Assembly (NCBI RefSeq): GCF_004346685.1
Contig: NZ_SMCO01000014.1
Coordinates: 26,657 to 90,656 of the forward strand
Origin: Sulfurirhabdus autotrophica
GTDB taxonomy: Bacteria > Pseudomonadota > Gammaproteobacteria > Burkholderiales > SMCO01
Length of the DNA stretch: 64,000 nt
Reading direction: 5' to 3'
A program made the translations under genes and the position numbers. Below, in pieces: positions 7,242-20,494 of the stretch (position 1 is its first letter; each line of letters opens with the position of its first letter). The notes under the pieces are model-generated. The model made no database searches. It was not told where the DNA came from and saw only the letters and a program-made list of their open reading frames with translations.

Positions 7242-10200
7242 ATGAGCTATACTTTTGCCGAGAAAAAACGGATTCGTAAAAGTTTTGCTAAACGCGCAAG
7301 CGTTTTACCCGTTCCTTTTCTTCTGTCCACACAGCTTGATTCATTTGCCTCATTTTTGCAAGCTGATGTCCCTCAGAATATGCGCAAAAATGAAGGGTTG
7401 CAAGCTGCCTTTACGTCTATCTTTCCTATCGTAAGTCATTCGGGAAATGCAAAGCTTGACTATGTTAGTTACACTATGGGTGAGCCACCATTTGACATGA
7501 AAGAGTGTCATCAACGTGGTCTGACTTATGCCGCACCTTTGCGCGCAAAGGTGCGTTTAACCATCATGGACAAAGAGGCTTCCAAACCTACAGTAAAAGA
7601 GGTTAAGGAGCAGGAAGTGTACATGGGTGAAATGCCGCTCATGACGCATACCGGGTCATTCATTATAAATGGTACTGAGCGGGTGATTGTTTCCCAATTA
7701 CATCGTTCTCCGGGTGTGTTTTTTGAACATGATCGGGGTAAAACGCATTCTTCCGGGAAATTATTGTTTTCAGCGCGGATTATTCCTTACCGTGGTTCAT
7801 GGTTGGATTTCGAGTTTGACGCTAAAGACTTTTTATATTTCCGAGTCGATCGTCGTCGCAAAATGCCAGTGACCACATTGTTAAAGGCTTTAAATTATTC
7901 CTCTGAAGAAATATTGGCGTTGTTTTTTGTCAATGACACCTTCCATATTTTAAAGAAGGGGATTCAATTTGAATTAGTCCCTGATCGTCTTCGCGGAGAG
8001 ATTGCGCGTTTCGATATTGTTTCAAAAGATGGGACAGTAATCGTACCAAAGGACAAACGGATTACCGTTAAGCACACTCGTGAAATGGAAAAAGCTGGCA
8101 TTCAAAAGCTTGCAGTACCAGAAGAGTTTTTGATCGGCCACGTGCTTTCTCATAATATTGTCGATAAAGAAAGCGGTGAAATCATCGCAAATGCTAACGA
8201 CGAAATTACTGAAGAAGTGCTAGAAAAACTTCGCGAAGTGGGTGTTACCAAGATTCAGACTATCTATACCAATGATTTGGATCAGGGTACGTACATTTCC
8301 TCGACCCTGCGTATAGATGAAACTCTGGATCAATTGGCCGCGCAAGTAGCTATTTACCGAATGATGCGCCCAGGTGAGCCACCAACCGAAGATTCAGTTA
8401 AAGCCTTGTTTACATCATTGTTCTTCAGTGAGGATCGTTACGATTTGTCTGCTGTTGGCCGTATGAAGTTTAATCGTCGCGTAGGCCGTGAAGAACTAGT
8501 AGGGTCAGGTACGCTGGATAATGAAGATATTATTGCAGTTATCAAAATACTGGTTGAACTGCGTAACGGACGCGGTGAGATTGACGATATTGATCATTTA
8601 GGGAATCGCCGGGTAAGAAGCGTAGGTGAACTCGCTGAAAACCAATTCCGGTCAGGTCTTGTGCGCGTTGAACGTGCTGTAAAAGAACGTTTGAGCCAGG
8701 CTGAGTCAGAAAACCTGATGCCGCATGATCTAATCAATGCGAAGCCAGTGTCTGCAGCTGTTAAGGAGTTTTTCGGTTCCAGCCAGCTTTCACAATTCAT
8801 GGACCAGACTAATCCTTTATCCGAGATTACACATAAGCGTCGTGTTTCAGCACTGGGTCCTGGTGGTTTGACTCGTGAGCGTGCTGGATTTGAAGTGCGT
8901 GACGTACATCCTACACATTATGGTCGAGTTTGCCCTATTGAAACACCAGAGGGTCCAAATATTGGTTTGATTAATTCGTTGGCACTTTTCTCTCGCACCA
9001 ATGAGTATGGTTTCCTTGAAACACCATACCGTAAAGTGATTGATGGGAAGGTGACTGATCAGATTGATTATTTATCAGCCATTGAAGAAAGTAAGTTTGT
9101 GATTGCTCAGGCTAATGCAGACTTGAGTAAAGAAGGTAAATTCGAGCAGGATATTGTTTCGTGCAGACATAAAAATGAATTTGCACTTTCATCTCCAGAC
9201 CGAATTGAATATATGGACGTTGCGCCATCACAGATCGTTTCTGTTGCTGCTTCATTGATTCCTTTCCTGGAACACGATGATGCAAACCGCGCTTTGATGG
9301 GTTCAAACATGCAGCGTCAGGCAGTGCCTTGCCTGCGCGCTGAAAAATCATTGGTGGGTACAGGGATAGAGCGTACAGCTGCCGTTGATTCAGGTACTAC
9401 TGTTCAGGCATTGCGTGGCGGTGTGGTGGATTACGTTGATGCTGGTCGTATTGTTGTGCGAGTTCACGATGAAGAGGCATTGGAAGGCGAAGTGGGTGTG
9501 GATATCTACACGCTGATTAAGTATACCCGCTCTAACCAGAACACCAATATTAATCAAAGACCATTGGTGCATGTGGGTGACGTACTTGCAAAGGGAGACG
9601 TCATTGCAGATGGTGCATCCACCGATATGGGTGAGTTGGCCCTGGGGCAGAACCTGCTGGTGGCATTCATGCCATGGAACGGATATAACTTTGAAGATTC
9701 GATTCTAATCTCTGAGCGAGTTGTAGCTGATGATCGTTTTACGTCCATTCATATTGAAGAATTGTCAGTGGTGGCAAGGGATACGAAGCTAGGCCCTGAA
9801 GAGATTACCCGTGATATTTCAAATCTGTCTGAGCGCATGTTGTCCAGGTTGGATGAATCAGGAATCTGCTACATTGGTGCCGAAGTAGAAGCTGGCGATG
9901 TTCTGGTAGGTAAAGTGACACCTAAAGGTGAAACACAACTTACCCCGGAAGAAAAACTGCTACGTGCAATTTTTGGTGAAAAGGCTTCGGATGTAAAAGA
10001 TACATCCCTGCGCGTTCCATCCGGTATGTCGGGTACAGTTATTGATGTGCAGGTATTTACACGGGAAGGCATTGAGCGCGACAAGCGTGCTACACAGATT
10101 ATTGATGATCAATTAAAGCAATTCAAAAAAGATCTGGCTGATCAGATGCGAATTGTTGAAGATGACGCGTTCGGACGTATTGAACGTTTGCTTTTTGATA

Positions 10201-11315
10201 AAGTAGCAAATGGCGGTCCTAAGAAATTAGCTAAAGGTACGAAAGTTACTAAATCGTATCTTGCAGATATGAATCGTCATGATTGGTTTGATATTAGACT
10301 GGCTGATGAAACGGCAGCACGACAGCTTGAATCCCTGAAAGATAGTCTGGCTCAGAAGCGTGTTGATTTTGATCAGGCTTTTGAAGAAAAACGTAAAAAA
10401 TTGACAAGTGGTGATGAACTTTCACCTGGTGTTCAAAAAATGGTCAAGGTGTATGTTGCTGTTAAACGTCGTCTACAGCCTGGCGATAAAATGGCTGGAC
10501 GCCATGGTAATAAAGGTGTGGTTTCCAGGATAGTACCAGTAGAAGATATGCCCTACACAGATGGGGGTATTCCAATGGACATCGTATTGAATCCACTTGG
10601 CGTCCCTTCGCGAATGAACGTTGGTCAGATTCTTGAAACGCATCTGGGCTGGGCTGCAAAAGGACTGGGCAAAAAGATTGACGATATGTTGCAAGCAAAA
10701 GCTAAAGTTGACGATATCCGTGCATTCATAGATAAAATTTACAATAGTACTGGTAAGCCAGAAGATATTGCTTCTTTGACTGATAATGAAATATTGGACT
10801 TGGCAGGCAATTTGAAAAAAGGTGTCCCTTTTGCAACGCCAGTATTTGACGGTGCTAACGAAGAAGAAATTAAAGATATGCTTGAGTTGGCAGATCTGCC
10901 TAGATCTGGTCAGATACATCTGACTGATGGTCGAACCGGTGAAAAGTTTGACCGACCAGTTACTGTAGGCTATATGCATGTTCTGAAATTACACCATTTA
11001 GTTGACGATAAGATGCATGCGCGTTCAACTGGACCTTATAGTTTGGTTACCCAGCAGCCGTTGGGTGGTAAGGCGCAGTTTGGTGGTCAGCGTTTCGGTG
11101 AGATGGAAGTGTGGGCATTGGAAGCGTATGGAGCTGCATACACGCTTCAGGAGATGCTGACAGTGAAGTCAGACGACGTAAGCGGCCGTACTAAAGTTTA
11201 TGAAAATATTGTCAAGGGTGAGCACAAGATTGATGCTGGTATGCCAGAATCTTTCAATGTGTTGGTGAAAGAAATTCGTTCGCTGGGAATTGATATTGAT
11301 CTAGAGCGGTATTGA
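7242..11315 (+). CDS. rpoB: RNA polymerase beta subunit
   Basis: The beta subunit forms half of the catalytic cleft of RNA polymerase. From ATG 7242 ([15 protein letters not shown], after TTGGAGAAAT) the protein is 1357 aa, close to E. coli's 1342. The rifampicin-binding segment reads [20 protein letters not shown] and then [11 protein letters not shown], the sensitive wild-type pattern. The C-terminal region has [15 protein letters not shown] and the clamp-side [20 protein letters not shown]. rpoC follows after 98 bases that contain a hairpin. Confidence 0.99.
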   Translation: MSYTFAEKKRIRKSFAKRASVLPVPFLLSTQLDSFASFLQADVPQNMRKNEGLQAAFTSIFPIVSHSGNAKLDYVSYTMGEPPFDMKECHQRGLTYAAPLRAKVRLTIMDKEASKPTVKEVKEQEVYMGEMPLMTHTGSFIINGTERVIVSQLHRSPGVFFEHDRGKTHSSGKLLFSARIIPYRGSWLDFEFDAKDFLYFRVDRRRKMPVTTLLKALNYSSEEILALFFVNDTFHILKKGIQFELVPDRLRGEIARFDIVSKDGTVIVPKDKRITVKHTREMEKAGIQKLAVPEEFLIGHVLSHNIVDKESGEIIANANDEITEEVLEKLREVGVTKIQTIYTNDLDQGTYISSTLRIDETLDQLAAQVAIYRMMRPGEPPTEDSVKALFTSLFFSEDRYDLSAVGRMKFNRRVGREELVGSGTLDNEDIIAVIKILVELRNGRGEIDDIDHLGNRRVRSVGELAENQFRSGLVRVERAVKERLSQAESENLMPHDLINAKPVSAAVKEFFGSSQLSQFMDQTNPLSEITHKRRVSALGPGGLTRERAGFEVRDVHPTHYGRVCPIETPEGPNIGLINSLALFSRTNEYGFLETPYRKVIDGKVTDQIDYLSAIEESKFVIAQANADLSKEGKFEQDIVSCRHKNEFALSSPDRIEYMDVAPSQIVSVAASLIPFLEHDDANRALMGSNMQRQAVPCLRAEKSLVGTGIERTAAVDSGTTVQALRGGVVDYVDAGRIVVRVHDEEALEGEVGVDIYTLIKYTRSNQNTNINQRPLVHVGDVLAKGDVIADGASTDMGELALGQNLLVAFMPWNGYNFEDSILISERVVADDRFTSIHIEELSVVARDTKLGPEEITRDISNLSERMLSRLDESGICYIGAEVEAGDVLVGKVTPKGETQLTPEEKLLRAIFGEKASDVKDTSLRVPSGMSGTVIDVQVFTREGIERDKRATQIIDDQLKQFKKDLADQMRIVEDDAFGRIERLLFDKVANGGPKKLAKGTKVTKSYLADMNRHDWFDIRLADETAARQLESLKDSLAQKRVDFDQAFEEKRKKLTSGDELSPGVQKMVKVYVAVKRRLQPGDKMAGRHGNKGVVSRIVPVEDMPYTDGGIPMDIVLNPLGVPSRMNVGQILETHLGWAAKGLGKKIDDMLQAKAKVDDIRAFIDKIYNSTGKPEDIASLTDNEILDLAGNLKKGVPFATPVFDGANEEEIKDMLELADLPRSGQIHLTDGRTGEKFDRPVTVGYMHVLKLHHLVDDKMHARSTGPYSLVTQQPLGGKAQFGGQRFGEMEVWALEAYGAAYTLQEMLTVKSDDVSGRTKVYENIVKGEHKIDAGMPESFNVLVKEIRSLGIDIDLERY

Positions 11316-11328
11316 AAACTGTGAGCTA

Positions 11329-11355
11329 GAAGCGTCTGAGTAACCTCGACGCTTC
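11329..11355 (+). other. hairpin between rpoB and rpoC
   Basis: GAAGCGTC (11329-11336) pairs with GACGCTTC (11348-11355), and the inner GAG/CTC can extend the stem past a one-base bulge. No U-tract follows. It may mark an mRNA processing point in the rpoBC transcript. Confidence 0.45.
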
Positions 11356-11413
11356 GTTAATTAAGATCTAAACCCGTCATTCCAGTAAGACTGCCAAATA
11401 TTAGGAGTCGCAA

Positions 11414-14400
11414 ATGAAAGCATTGCTCGATTTATTTAAACAGGTAACACAGGAAGAAGAATTTGATGCGATTAAAATCGGTCTGGCTTCTCCAGAAAAA
11501 ATTCGTTCTTGGTCGTATGGCGAAGTAAAAAAACCTGAAACAATCAATTACCGTACATTTAAGCCTGAACGCGATGGACTGTTTTGTGCAAAAATATTTG
11601 GACCTACTAAAGATTACGAATGCTTATGTGGTAAATACAAACGCTTAAAGCATCGTGGTGTAATTTGTGAAAAATGCGGTGTAGAAGTTACGCTTTCTAA
11701 AGTTCGTCGTGAGCGTATGGCTCATATTGAACTCGCAAGCCCGGTTGCACATATCTGGTTTTTAAAGTCACTGCCTTCCCGGTTGGGGATGGTTCTCGAT
11801 ATGACACTGCGCGATATTGAACGCGTATTGTATTTCGAGGGGTATGTTGTTACAGATCCAGGTATGACCCCTTTAGCTCGCTGCCAGTTATTAACTGAAG
11901 ATGATTATCTGGCAAAAGTTGAAGAGTATGGTGATGAATTTAAAGCGTTCATGGGTGCAGAAGGGGTTCGTGACCTACTGTCTTCTCTTGACTTGAATGC
12001 TGAAATTGAACGTTTGCGTCGCGAGCTGGATTCAACTGGTTCTGATACAAAAATCAAAAAACTAGCAAAACGTCTAAAAGTTCTGGAAGGTTTCCAGAAG
12101 TCCGGTATTAAACCAGAGTGGATGATATTGCAGGTATTACCTGTACTTCCGCCAGAGTTACGCCCACTTGTGCCATTGGATGGAGGTAGGTTTGCTACTT
12201 CAGACTTGAATGATTTGTATCGCCGTGTAATAAACAGAAATAACCGGTTGAAGCGATTGCTGGAATTAAAAGCACCGGAAATTATTGTTCGAAATGAAAA
12301 GCGGATGCTTCAAGAATCGGTTGACTCCCTTCTGGACAACGGACGCCGCGGTAAGGCTATGACTGGCGCGAATAAGCGTCCATTGAAATCTCTTGCCGAT
12401 ATGATTAAAGGTAAGGGCGGACGATTCCGTCAGAACCTTTTGGGTAAGCGAGTTGATTACTCAGGTCGTTCCGTTATTGTTGTTGGTCCGCAGTTGAAAT
12501 TGCATCAATGTGGTCTGCCTAAGAAAATGGCGCTGGAATTGTTCAAGCCGTTCATTTTCCATAAATTGGAAGTAATGGGTCTTGCAACAACGATTAAAGC
12601 GGCAAAGCGCATGGTAGAAGACGAAATCCCCGAAGTTTGGGATATTCTTGAAGATGTGATTCGTGAACATCCAATTTTGCTGAATCGCGCGCCAACACTA
12701 CATCGTTTAGGTATTCAGGCTTTCGAACCGATGTTGATTGAAGGTAAGGCTATTCAATTGCACCCATTGGTATGTGCGGCGTTTAACGCCGACTTTGACG
12801 GTGACCAAATGGCTGTTCATGTGCCTCTGTCGCTAGAAGCGCAAATGGAAGCCAGAACATTGATGTTGGCAAGCAATAACGTCATGTCACCTGCTAACGG
12901 TGAACCAATCATTGTGCCGTCTCAAGATATCGTGCTTGGATTGTATTATACAACTCGCGAAAAAATTAACGCAAAGGGCGAAGGGACACGCTTCGCCAAT
13001 GTAGATGAAGTTTCACGTGCGTATGAATCACGGCAAGTTGAATTGCATGCAAAGATTATGGTGAGGATCAAGGAAATTGAAGTTTCTAAGGATGGGGAAC
13101 ATATTGAAAAAATCAATCGATATGAAACAACCGTTGGAAGAGCGCTTCTTTCAGAAATCCTGCCACCAGGATTGCCTTTTTCCTTTATTGATAAGTCCCT
13201 GAAGAAAAAAGAAATTTCCAAGCTTATCAATGCCAGTTTCCGTCGTTGTGGATTGCGTGAGACAGTTATCTTTGCAGATAAGTTAATGTACATGGGCTTT
13301 ACGCTTGCAACACGTGCAGGTATATCCATTGCCGTAAATGACATGCTGGTTCCAACGCAAAAATCATCCTTGATTGCAGCTGCTGAGGCTGAAGTGAAGG
13401 AAATTGAAGCGCAATACACATCCGGTTTGGTGACTCAGGGTGAGCGCTACAACAAAGTTGTCGATATCTGGGGCCGTGCAGGTGATATGGTTGCAAAGGC
13501 AATGATGACTCAGCTAGGTTCTGAAAGCGTCGTTGATCGTGATGGAAAGACAGTGAGTCAGGAATCCTTTAATTCCATCTATATGATGGCGGATTCTGGA
13601 GCGCGTGGTTCTGCTGCACAAATTAGGCAGTTGGCAGGTATGAGGGGATTGATGGCTAAGCCAGATGGCTCAATTATCGAAACGCCGATTACAGCAAACT
13701 TCCGTGAAGGTTTGAATGTGCTTCAGTATTTTATTTCGACACACGGTGCACGTAAAGGACTGGCTGATACCGCATTGAAAACGGCTAATTCAGGCTATCT
13801 GACTCGTCGTTTGGTTGATGTAACGCAAGACTTGGTAGTGACAGTACATGATTGTGGTACCAAAGAAGGCATGTATGTAAAAGCCTTGGTTGAAGGCGGT
13901 GAGGTTGTTGAGCCTTTACGCGAACGTATATTAGGTCGGGTGGTTGCTGCAGACGTTATTAATCCAGATACAGCGGAAACGGTATACGAAGCAGGAACAC
14001 TGCTGGATGAAGATAAAGTTGATCATATTGAAGCGCTAAGTATTGATGAAGTAAAAGTACGCACACCATTAAGTTGTGATACGCGTTTTGGTTTGTGCGC
14101 TCAATGTTATGGGCGAGATTTAGGTCGTGGGCAACCTGTCAATGTGGGCGAAGCTGTTGGCGTTATTGCAGCGCAATCAATTGGTGAGCCAGGTACTCAG
14201 TTGACTATGCGTACCTTCCATATTGGTGGTGCTGCATCTCGAGCCGCAGTAGCTAGCCAGATAGACAGTAAGTCTAATGGTGCAGTAAGGTTCCTGACAG
14301 GCTTACGTTATGTTACCAATCCTAAGGGCGAAAAAATTGTTATTTCCCGTAGCGGTGAATTAATAATTCAGGATGAAAAAGGTAAAGAACGTGAGCGTCA

Positions 14401-15616
14401 TAAAGTGCCTTACGGTGCCACGCTGATAGTAACAGATGGCGATGTGGTGAAGGCAGGTAAGGTATTCGCTACTTGGGATCCACATACTCGTCCTATTATC
14501 ACTGAATATGCGGGTAAGGTGCGATTTGAAAACGTTGAAGAAGGTGTTACGGTTGCCAAGCAAATTGACGATGTAACAGGTTTGTCTACACTGGTAGTAA
14601 TCGATCCAAAACGCAGGAGTGCAGCGCAAGCTAAAGGTTTGCGTCCGCAAGTTAAATTGCTTGATGAGCAGGGTAATGAAGTTAAACTGGCTGATACAGA
14701 CACGCCTGTCAACATTACATTCCATGTAGGATCTATTATTACAGTTAAAGATGGTCTGCAGGTGAGTGTGGGTGATGTACTGGCCAGAATACCGCAAGAA
14801 ACCTCTAAGACTCGCGATATTACCGGTGGTCTTCCGCGTGTAGCAGAGTTGTTTGAAGCACGTTCACCCAAAGATGCAGGTCTTCTGGCAGAAGTAACAG
14901 GAACAGTTTCATTTGGAAAAGATACTAAGGGTAAGCAGCGGTTAGTTATCACTGATTTGGATGGCATGGCAAATGAGTACCTTATCCCAAAAGAAAAGCA
15001 CGTTACTGCACACGATGGTCAGGTTGTGAACAGAGGTGAGAGTATTGTTGATGGGCCAGCAGATCCACACGATATTTTGCGCTTGCTGGGAGTGGAAGCG
15101 CTTGCACGTTATATCACGGATGAAGTGCAGGATGTTTACCGGTTGCAAGGCGTTAAAATTAACGACAAACACATTGAAGTGATTGTGCGTCAAATGTTGC
15201 GTCGTGTAGCGGTTGTTGATCCAGGCGAAACACGTTTTATTCCAGGCGAGCAAGTTGAGCGAGCTGACCTGTTGGAAGAAAATGAAAAGATGGCAGTTGA
15301 GAATAAGCAACCAGCGACGTTCGATTATATGCTGCTGGGTATTACCAAGGCATCCTTGTCAACAGATTCGTTTATTTCCGCAGCATCTTTCCAGGAAACA
15401 ACACGTGTACTGACAGAAGCAGCAATTATGGGTAAAAAAGACGATTTGCGTGGCCTGAAAGAGAACGTAATCGTTGGTCGTCTGATTCCTGCGGGTACTG
15501 GACTGGCTTATCATACTGCCAGACGCAAGCAGCGCTTGGGAGTTGATATGGCTGCAGACCGTGATTTAAGGCAAGAAGGGGGGGCTGAAACCCAGAGTGA
15601 TGAGCAAGTTGCTTGA
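11414..15616 (+). CDS. rpoC: RNA polymerase beta' subunit
   Basis: Beta' carries the catalytic magnesium. The 1400-aa product has NADFDGDQM with aspartates at residues 460, 462 and 464, the same numbering as E. coli. The N-terminal zinc site is [20 protein letters not shown], and a second zinc site uses [14 protein letters not shown]. The trigger-loop region [20 protein letters not shown] is intact. GGAGTCGCAA precedes the ATG. The promoter of the next operon overlaps the stop codon. Confidence 0.99.
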   Translation: MKALLDLFKQVTQEEEFDAIKIGLASPEKIRSWSYGEVKKPETINYRTFKPERDGLFCAKIFGPTKDYECLCGKYKRLKHRGVICEKCGVEVTLSKVRRERMAHIELASPVAHIWFLKSLPSRLGMVLDMTLRDIERVLYFEGYVVTDPGMTPLARCQLLTEDDYLAKVEEYGDEFKAFMGAEGVRDLLSSLDLNAEIERLRRELDSTGSDTKIKKLAKRLKVLEGFQKSGIKPEWMILQVLPVLPPELRPLVPLDGGRFATSDLNDLYRRVINRNNRLKRLLELKAPEIIVRNEKRMLQESVDSLLDNGRRGKAMTGANKRPLKSLADMIKGKGGRFRQNLLGKRVDYSGRSVIVVGPQLKLHQCGLPKKMALELFKPFIFHKLEVMGLATTIKAAKRMVEDEIPEVWDILEDVIREHPILLNRAPTLHRLGIQAFEPMLIEGKAIQLHPLVCAAFNADFDGDQMAVHVPLSLEAQMEARTLMLASNNVMSPANGEPIIVPSQDIVLGLYYTTREKINAKGEGTRFANVDEVSRAYESRQVELHAKIMVRIKEIEVSKDGEHIEKINRYETTVGRALLSEILPPGLPFSFIDKSLKKKEISKLINASFRRCGLRETVIFADKLMYMGFTLATRAGISIAVNDMLVPTQKSSLIAAAEAEVKEIEAQYTSGLVTQGERYNKVVDIWGRAGDMVAKAMMTQLGSESVVDRDGKTVSQESFNSIYMMADSGARGSAAQIRQLAGMRGLMAKPDGSIIETPITANFREGLNVLQYFISTHGARKGLADTALKTANSGYLTRRLVDVTQDLVVTVHDCGTKEGMYVKALVEGGEVVEPLRERILGRVVAADVINPDTAETVYEAGTLLDEDKVDHIEALSIDEVKVRTPLSCDTRFGLCAQCYGRDLGRGQPVNVGEAVGVIAAQSIGEPGTQLTMRTFHIGGAASRAAVASQIDSKSNGAVRFLTGLRYVTNPKGEKIVISRSGELIIQDEKGKERERHKVPYGATLIVTDGDVVKAGKVFATWDPHTRPIITEYAGKVRFENVEEGVTVAKQIDDVTGLSTLVVIDPKRRSAAQAKGLRPQVKLLDEQGNEVKLADTDTPVNITFHVGSIITVKDGLQVSVGDVLARIPQETSKTRDITGGLPRVAELFEARSPKDAGLLAEVTGTVSFGKDTKGKQRLVITDLDGMANEYLIPKEKHVTAHDGQVVNRGESIVDGPADPHDILRLLGVEALARYITDEVQDVYRLQGVKINDKHIEVIVRQMLRRVAVVDPGETRFIPGEQVERADLLEENEKMAVENKQPATFDYMLLGITKASLSTDSFISAASFQETTRVLTEAAIMGKKDDLRGLKENVIVGRLIPAGTGLAYHTARRKQRLGVDMAADRDLRQEGGAETQSDEQVA

Positions 15617-15641
15617 CAATCTGAATAAAAGCCAATAGAAT
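15613..15641 (+). promoter_or_regulatory. sigma70 promoter of the str operon (rpsL-rpsG-fusA-tuf)
   Basis: Perfect TTGACA (15613-15618), 17-bp spacer, TAGAAT (15636-15641). The -35 box overlaps the TGA stop of rpoC (15614-15616). It lies about 110 bases upstream of rpsL. Confidence 0.75.
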
Positions 15642-15705
15642 CCACAGTCTTTTTAGCCGATTCCATAGTTTTGTTATGTGGTACGGCTTGCAGAGATTTA
15701 ATTAA

Positions 15706-15728
15706 GGGGCGGCTTTAGAGCCGTCCCC
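15706..15728 (+). other. GC-rich hairpin ahead of the rpsL ribosome site
   Basis: GGGGCGGCT and AGCCGTCCCC pair as 4 + 5 bp with one bulged base. The hairpin ends about ten bases before the TCAGGAA ribosome site of rpsL. It could affect rpsL translation or halt read-through from rpoC; no U-tract follows. Confidence 0.4.
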
Positions 15729-15751
15729 ATCATTTTCAGGAATGAATGCTA

Positions 15752-16129
15752 ATGCCAACAATTAATCAGTTAGTGCGTAAGCCACGCATAGCAAAACCAG
15801 CAAAAAGTAAAGTGCCAGCGCTGGAAAGTTGCCCTCAAAAACGGGGAGTATGTACGCGTGTCTATACAACTACACCAAAGAAACCAAACTCTGCGTTACG
15901 TAAGGTTGCGCGTGTTAGGTTGACCAATGGTTTTGAAGTAAGTAGTTATATTGGTGGTGAAGGCCACAACCTTCAGGAACACTCGGTGGTATTAATACGG
16001 GGTGGTCGTGTAAAGGATTTGCCGGGTGTTCGTTATCATACGGTGCGTGGAAGTTTGGATACGGCTGGTGTTAAAGACCGTAAGCAAAGTCGTTCTAAGT
16101 ACGGTGCTAAACGCCCGAAATCAGCTTAA
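15752..16129 (+). CDS. rpsL: 30S ribosomal protein S12
   Basis: S12 sits at the decoding centre and controls accuracy. From ATG 15752 ([12 protein letters not shown]) it is 125 aa. The loops [11 protein letters not shown] (K43, counting Met) and [11 protein letters not shown] (K88) are the streptomycin-sensitive forms, and D89 is the residue methylthiolated in many bacteria. An ATG six bases upstream would add only two residues. It is the first gene of rpsL-rpsG-fusA-tuf. Confidence 0.98.
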   Translation: MPTINQLVRKPRIAKPAKSKVPALESCPQKRGVCTRVYTTTPKKPNSALRKVARVRLTNGFEVSSYIGGEGHNLQEHSVVLIRGGRVKDLPGVRYHTVRGSLDTAGVKDRKQSRSKYGAKRPKSA

Positions 16130-16143
16130 TTGAATTGAGGTAG

Positions 16144-16617
<474 letters not shown>

Positions 16618-16637
16618 ATAGTTTCTTGTTTAATTTT

Positions 16638-16674
16638 GCCGCGAGATGGGGTGTAATTCACCTGTCTTAGCGGC
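16638..16674 (+). other. hairpin in the rpsG-fusA spacer
   Basis: GCCGC (16638-16642) pairs with GCGGC (16670-16674) around an inner GGTG/CACC stem. It ends about 24 bases before the GTG of fusA. It may be a translational control element; I cannot tell whether S7 binds it. Confidence 0.35.
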
Positions 16675-16697
16675 TATTTGACTTATTAAGGCTTACC

Positions 16698-18788
16698 GTG
16701 GCACGCAAAACACCTATCGAACGTTATCGTAATATTGGCATCAGTGCGCACATTGATGCGGGCAAAACCACAACGACAGAACGAATCTTGTTCTATACAG
16801 GCGTATCGCACAAGATTGGTGAAGTGCATGATGGTGCTGCCACGATGGACTGGATGGAGCAGGAGCAAGAACGGGGTATTACCATTACTTCTGCTGCTAC
16901 TACCTGTTTCTGGAAGGGGATGGATGGCAATTTCCCGGAACATCATATTAATATTATTGATACACCAGGGCACGTAGACTTTACCATTGAGGTAGAGCGT
17001 TCTATGCGTGTATTGGATGGTGCATGCATGGTTTATTGTGCTGTAGGTGGTGTTCAGCCTCAGTCGGAAACTGTGTGGCGTCAGGCAAATAAATATCGTG
17101 TGCCACGTTTGGCTTTTGTGAATAAGATGGATCGTTCTGGGGCAAACTTTTTTAAAGTTTATGATCAGATGCGTGTTCGTCTAAAAGCAAATCCAGTGCC
17201 AATTCAGATTCCAATTGGTGCTGAAGATCAGTTCAAGGGTGTGGTAGATCTGATCAAAATGAAGGCGATTTTCTGGGATGAAGCATCTCAGGGAATGAAG
17301 TTTGAATTAAGAGATATTCCTGCTGAATTGCAAGAGTTGGCGCAGGAATGGCGTGAAAAAATGATTGAAAGTGCGGCTGAAGCATCTGAAGATCTGATGA
17401 ATAAATACCTTGAAGTAGGGGATTTGTCGGTTGAAGAGATTAAGCTTGGTTTGCGTACACGTACTATTGCCAGCGAAATTGTTCCAATGCTTTGCGGATC
17501 AGCCTTTAAGAATAAGGGTGTTCAGGCAATGTTGGATGCGGTCATTGAATACATGCCAGCACCTACTGATATTGCGGCAGTTAAGGGTGAGTTGGAAAAT
17601 GGTGAAATTTCTGAGCGTAATGCAAATGACACCGATCCATTCTCTGCGTTAGCATTCAAAATTATGACCGATCCATTTGTGGGTCAGTTAATTTTCTTCC
17701 GTGTTTATTCCGGTATCGTGAAATCTGGTGATACGATTTACAATCCTATCAAGGGCAAAAAAGAACGTCTTGGTCGTATATTGCAGATGCACGCAAACCA
17801 GCGCGAGGAAATTAAAGAGGTACATGCGGGTGATATCGCTGCTGCAGTAGGTTTAAAAGAAGCAACAACAGGCGATACTTTATGTGATCCGGCCAAAATT
17901 ATTACGCTAGAACGCATGATTTTCCCTGAACCGGTTATTCACGTGGCAGTAGAGCCGAAAACCAAAGCTGACCAGGAAAAAATGGGAATTGCTTTGAACA
18001 GGTTGGCTCAGGAAGACCCTTCATTCCGTGTACGTACAGATGAGGAATCTGGTCAGACAATTATTTCCGGAATGGGTGAGTTGCACCTTGAGATTCTGGT
18101 TGATCGTATGCGTCGTGAATTTGGTGTTGAAGCCAACGTTGGTGCGCCACAAGTAGCATATCGTGAAGCAATTAGAAAGCCTGTTGAAGTCGAAGGTAAA
18201 TTTGTTAAGCAATCTGGTGGTAAGGGGCAGTATGGTCATGTATGGCTCAAAATGGAGCCAAACGAAGCGGGTAAGGGCTTTGAATTCATCGATATGATCA
18301 AAGGTGGTACAGTTCCTCGCGAATTTATTCCTGCTGTTGAAAAAGGGTTGCGTGAAACGTTACCTAATGGTGTGCTAGCAGGGTATCCAGTTGTCGATGT
18401 GAAGGTTACATTATTCGATGGTTCTTATCATGATGTTGACTCGAATGAAAACGCTTTTAAAATGGCTGCTTCCATCGGATTTAAAGATGGTATGCGTAAA
18501 GCGAGTCCTGTGCTGCTCGAGCCTATGATGGCAGTTGAAGTTGAAACTCCTGAAGATTATATGGGTGATGTGATGGGTGATTTGAGTTCCCGTCGAGGCA
18601 TGATTCAAGGTATGGATGATACCCCTTCAGGTAAGGTAGTGAAGGCAGAAGTGCCGCTTGCGGAAATGTTTGGCTATTCAACTTCATTGCGTTCAGCAAC
18701 TCAGGGTCGCGCAACCTACTCGATGGAATTTAAACATTATGCTGAAGCGCCTAAGAACGTTGCTGAAGCAATTATGAACAAGAAATAA
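16698..18788 (+). CDS. fusA: elongation factor G
   Basis: EF-G is the GTPase that drives translocation and, with RRF, ribosome recycling. The 696-aa product has [15 protein letters not shown] (P-loop, about residues 17-31), the switch region [21 protein letters not shown] and NKMDRSGA. Domains II to V follow, with [10 protein letters not shown] in domain IV. The start is GTG at 16698, giving [14 protein letters not shown] as in homologues. tuf copy 2 follows 26 bases later. Confidence 0.99.
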   Translation: MARKTPIERYRNIGISAHIDAGKTTTTERILFYTGVSHKIGEVHDGAATMDWMEQEQERGITITSAATTCFWKGMDGNFPEHHINIIDTPGHVDFTIEVERSMRVLDGACMVYCAVGGVQPQSETVWRQANKYRVPRLAFVNKMDRSGANFFKVYDQMRVRLKANPVPIQIPIGAEDQFKGVVDLIKMKAIFWDEASQGMKFELRDIPAELQELAQEWREKMIESAAEASEDLMNKYLEVGDLSVEEIKLGLRTRTIASEIVPMLCGSAFKNKGVQAMLDAVIEYMPAPTDIAAVKGELENGEISERNANDTDPFSALAFKIMTDPFVGQLIFFRVYSGIVKSGDTIYNPIKGKKERLGRILQMHANQREEIKEVHAGDIAAAVGLKEATTGDTLCDPAKIITLERMIFPEPVIHVAVEPKTKADQEKMGIALNRLAQEDPSFRVRTDEESGQTIISGMGELHLEILVDRMRREFGVEANVGAPQVAYREAIRKPVEVEGKFVKQSGGKGQYGHVWLKMEPNEAGKGFEFIDMIKGGTVPREFIPAVEKGLRETLPNGVLAGYPVVDVKVTLFDGSYHDVDSNENAFKMAASIGFKDGMRKASPVLLEPMMAVEVETPEDYMGDVMGDLSSRRGMIQGMDDTPSGKVVKAEVPLAEMFGYSTSLRSATQGRATYSMEFKHYAEAPKNVAEAIMNKK

Positions 18789-18814
18789 CAGGTAAATTAA
18801 GAGGAAAAATCATC

Positions 18815-20005
18815 ATGGCAAAAGGCAAGTTTGAGCGGACAAAACCGCACGTAAACGTGGGAACAATTGGTCACGTAGATCATGGTAAGACCACCCTGAC
18901 AGCGGCGATCAGCACGATTCTGTCAAAGAAATTTGGTGGCGATGCAAAAGGTTACGACCAGATTGACTCCGCACCGGAAGAAAAAGCACGTGGAATTACC
19001 ATCAACACCTCCCACGTAGAATATGAAACAGAAAAGCGTCACTACGCACACGTAGATTGCCCGGGGCATGCTGACTACATCAAAAACATGATCACCGGTG
19101 CAGCGCAGATGGACGGCGCGATTCTGGTGGTATCTGCAGCAGACGGCCCAATGCCCCAGACCCGTGAGCACATTCTGTTGGCGCGTCAGGTTGGCGTACC
19201 TTACATCATCGTATACATGAACAAAGCAGACATGGTAGATGATCCGGAATTGCTGGAACTGGTAGAAATGGAAATTCGCGAGTTGCTATCCAAGTATGAC
19301 TTCCCGGGTGATGACACCCCGGTAGTAACAGGATCAGCACTGAAAGCGCTGGAAGGTGACCAGTCAGAAATCGGTGAGCCCTCCATCTTCAGATTGGCAG
19401 AAGCACTGGACAGCTACATCCCGGAACCGGAACGTGCCGTAGACGGCGCATTCCTGATGCCTGTAGAAGATGTATTCTCCATCTCAGGTCGTGGAACAGT
19501 AGTAACCGGCCGTATTGAGCGAGGCATCATCAAGGTCGGTGAAGAAGTAGAGATTGTTGGAATTAAAGCCACTGTCAAAACCACCTGTACCGGCGTAGAA
19601 ATGTTCCGCAAACTGCTGGATCAAGGTCAGGCAGGCGACAACGTAGGTGTATTGCTGCGTGGAACCAAGCGTGAAGATGTAGAGCGTGGCCAGGTTCTGG
19701 CAAAGCCAGGATCAATCACCCCGCACACCAAATTCACTGCAGAAATCTACGTGTTGGGTAAAGATGAAGGTGGTCGTCACACCCCATTCTTCAATGGTTA
19801 TCGTCCGCAGTTCTTTTTCCGTACCACAGACGTAACCGGATCAGTCGAATTGCCAGCAGGAACAGAAATGGTAATGCCGGGTGACAATGTATCCGTCACC
19901 GTCGCATTAATCGCGCCAGTAGCGATGGAAGAAGGACTGCGTTTCGCGATTCGCGAAGGTGGTCGTACCGTTGGTGCCGGTGTTGTTGCTAAAGTAATCG
20001 AGTAA
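18815..20005 (+). CDS. tuf: elongation factor Tu (copy 2)
   Basis: This second EF-Tu gene encodes the same 396-aa protein as copy 1, and bases 18801-20006 are identical to 2100-3305. The context fusA-tuf-rpsJ is the tufA type. Identity stops sharply on both sides: upstream at the 14 bases holding GAGGAAAAATCATC, and downstream one base after the stop. That pattern is what ongoing gene conversion between the two copies would leave. Motifs are as in copy 1 ([17 protein letters not shown]). Confidence 0.99.
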   Translation: MAKGKFERTKPHVNVGTIGHVDHGKTTLTAAISTILSKKFGGDAKGYDQIDSAPEEKARGITINTSHVEYETEKRHYAHVDCPGHADYIKNMITGAAQMDGAILVVSAADGPMPQTREHILLARQVGVPYIIVYMNKADMVDDPELLELVEMEIRELLSKYDFPGDDTPVVTGSALKALEGDQSEIGEPSIFRLAEALDSYIPEPERAVDGAFLMPVEDVFSISGRGTVVTGRIERGIIKVGEEVEIVGIKATVKTTCTGVEMFRKLLDQGQAGDNVGVLLRGTKREDVERGQVLAKPGSITPHTKFTAEIYVLGKDEGGRHTPFFNGYRPQFFFRTTDVTGSVELPAGTEMVMPGDNVSVTVALIAPVAMEEGLRFAIREGGRTVGAGVVAKVIE

Positions 20006-20021
20006 ATTATATTATTAATAT

Positions 20022-20044
20022 GCGGAGGGTATTTTATCCTCCGC
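20022..20044 (+). other. hairpin between tuf and rpsJ
   Basis: GCGGAGG (20022-20028) pairs with CCTCCGC (20038-20044); the stem can extend inward by three weaker pairs. Only a broken T-rich stretch (TTCGCTCTTT) follows, so termination would be partial at most. It ends 19 bases before the rpsJ start. Confidence 0.45.
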
Positions 20045-20063
20045 TTCGCTCTTTGGAAAAATA

Positions 20064-20372
20064 ATGCAAAGTCAAAAAATTCGTATCCGTCTGAAGGCAT
20101 TTGATTATCGTTTGATTGATCAGTCTGCTTTGGAAATAGTTGAAACTGCCAAGCGTACTGGAGCTGTGGTTAAAGGGCCTATCCCGATGCCAACGCGTAT
20201 TGAACGTTTTGATATTTTGCGCTCACCTCACGTAAATAAATCCTCACGTGATCAGTTTGAGATTCGCACGCATTTGCGTATGTTGGACATTATTGATCCA
20301 ACAGATAAGACTGTTGATGCGTTGATGAAGCTTGATCTGCCAGCCGGTGTGGATGTAGAAATCAAACTGTAA
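20064..20372 (+). CDS. rpsJ: 30S ribosomal protein S10
   Basis: S10 is part of the 30S head and also acts with NusB in antitermination and binds NusG. The 102-aa product has [39 protein letters not shown] (split here as [12 protein letters not shown] and [10 protein letters not shown]) and ends in DVEIKL, all family features. It lies 58 bases after tuf with no strong promoter between, so it is probably read with the str operon. A promoter follows it, before rplC. Confidence 0.98.
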   Translation: MQSQKIRIRLKAFDYRLIDQSALEIVETAKRTGAVVKGPIPMPTRIERFDILRSPHVNKSSRDQFEIRTHLRMLDIIDPTDKTVDALMKLDLPAGVDVEIKL

Positions 20373-20383
20373 TTTAGTGTTAT

Positions 20384-20412
20384 TTGCGATAACTGATAAA
20401 GCTATGTATAAT
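20384..20412 (+). promoter_or_regulatory. sigma70-type promoter upstream of rplC
   Basis: TTGCGA (20384-20389), 17-bp spacer, perfect TATAAT (20407-20412), lying after rpsJ and 83 bases before rplC. The transcript would start with the hairpin TTTCACA (20421-20427) / TGTGAAA (20433-20439), a possible S10-operon leader element of the kind L4 controls in E. coli. Confidence 0.65.
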
Positions 20413-20494
20413 GCACGGCTTTTCACAGTTATTGTGAAATATAGAACTTAATAAGTCGGTCAATTGTAATCGGCGCCTTTAAAAGGGAATAATT

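Noticed and set aside
12946..13419. 157-codon minus-strand reading frame inside rpoC
   Set aside because: It lies wholly inside a highly conserved gene and its product has no recognisable domain; a shadow of rpoC codons.
14360..14967. Two long minus-strand frames inside rpoC
   Set aside because: Both run through conserved rpoC sequence with no start signals; shadows of the coding strand.
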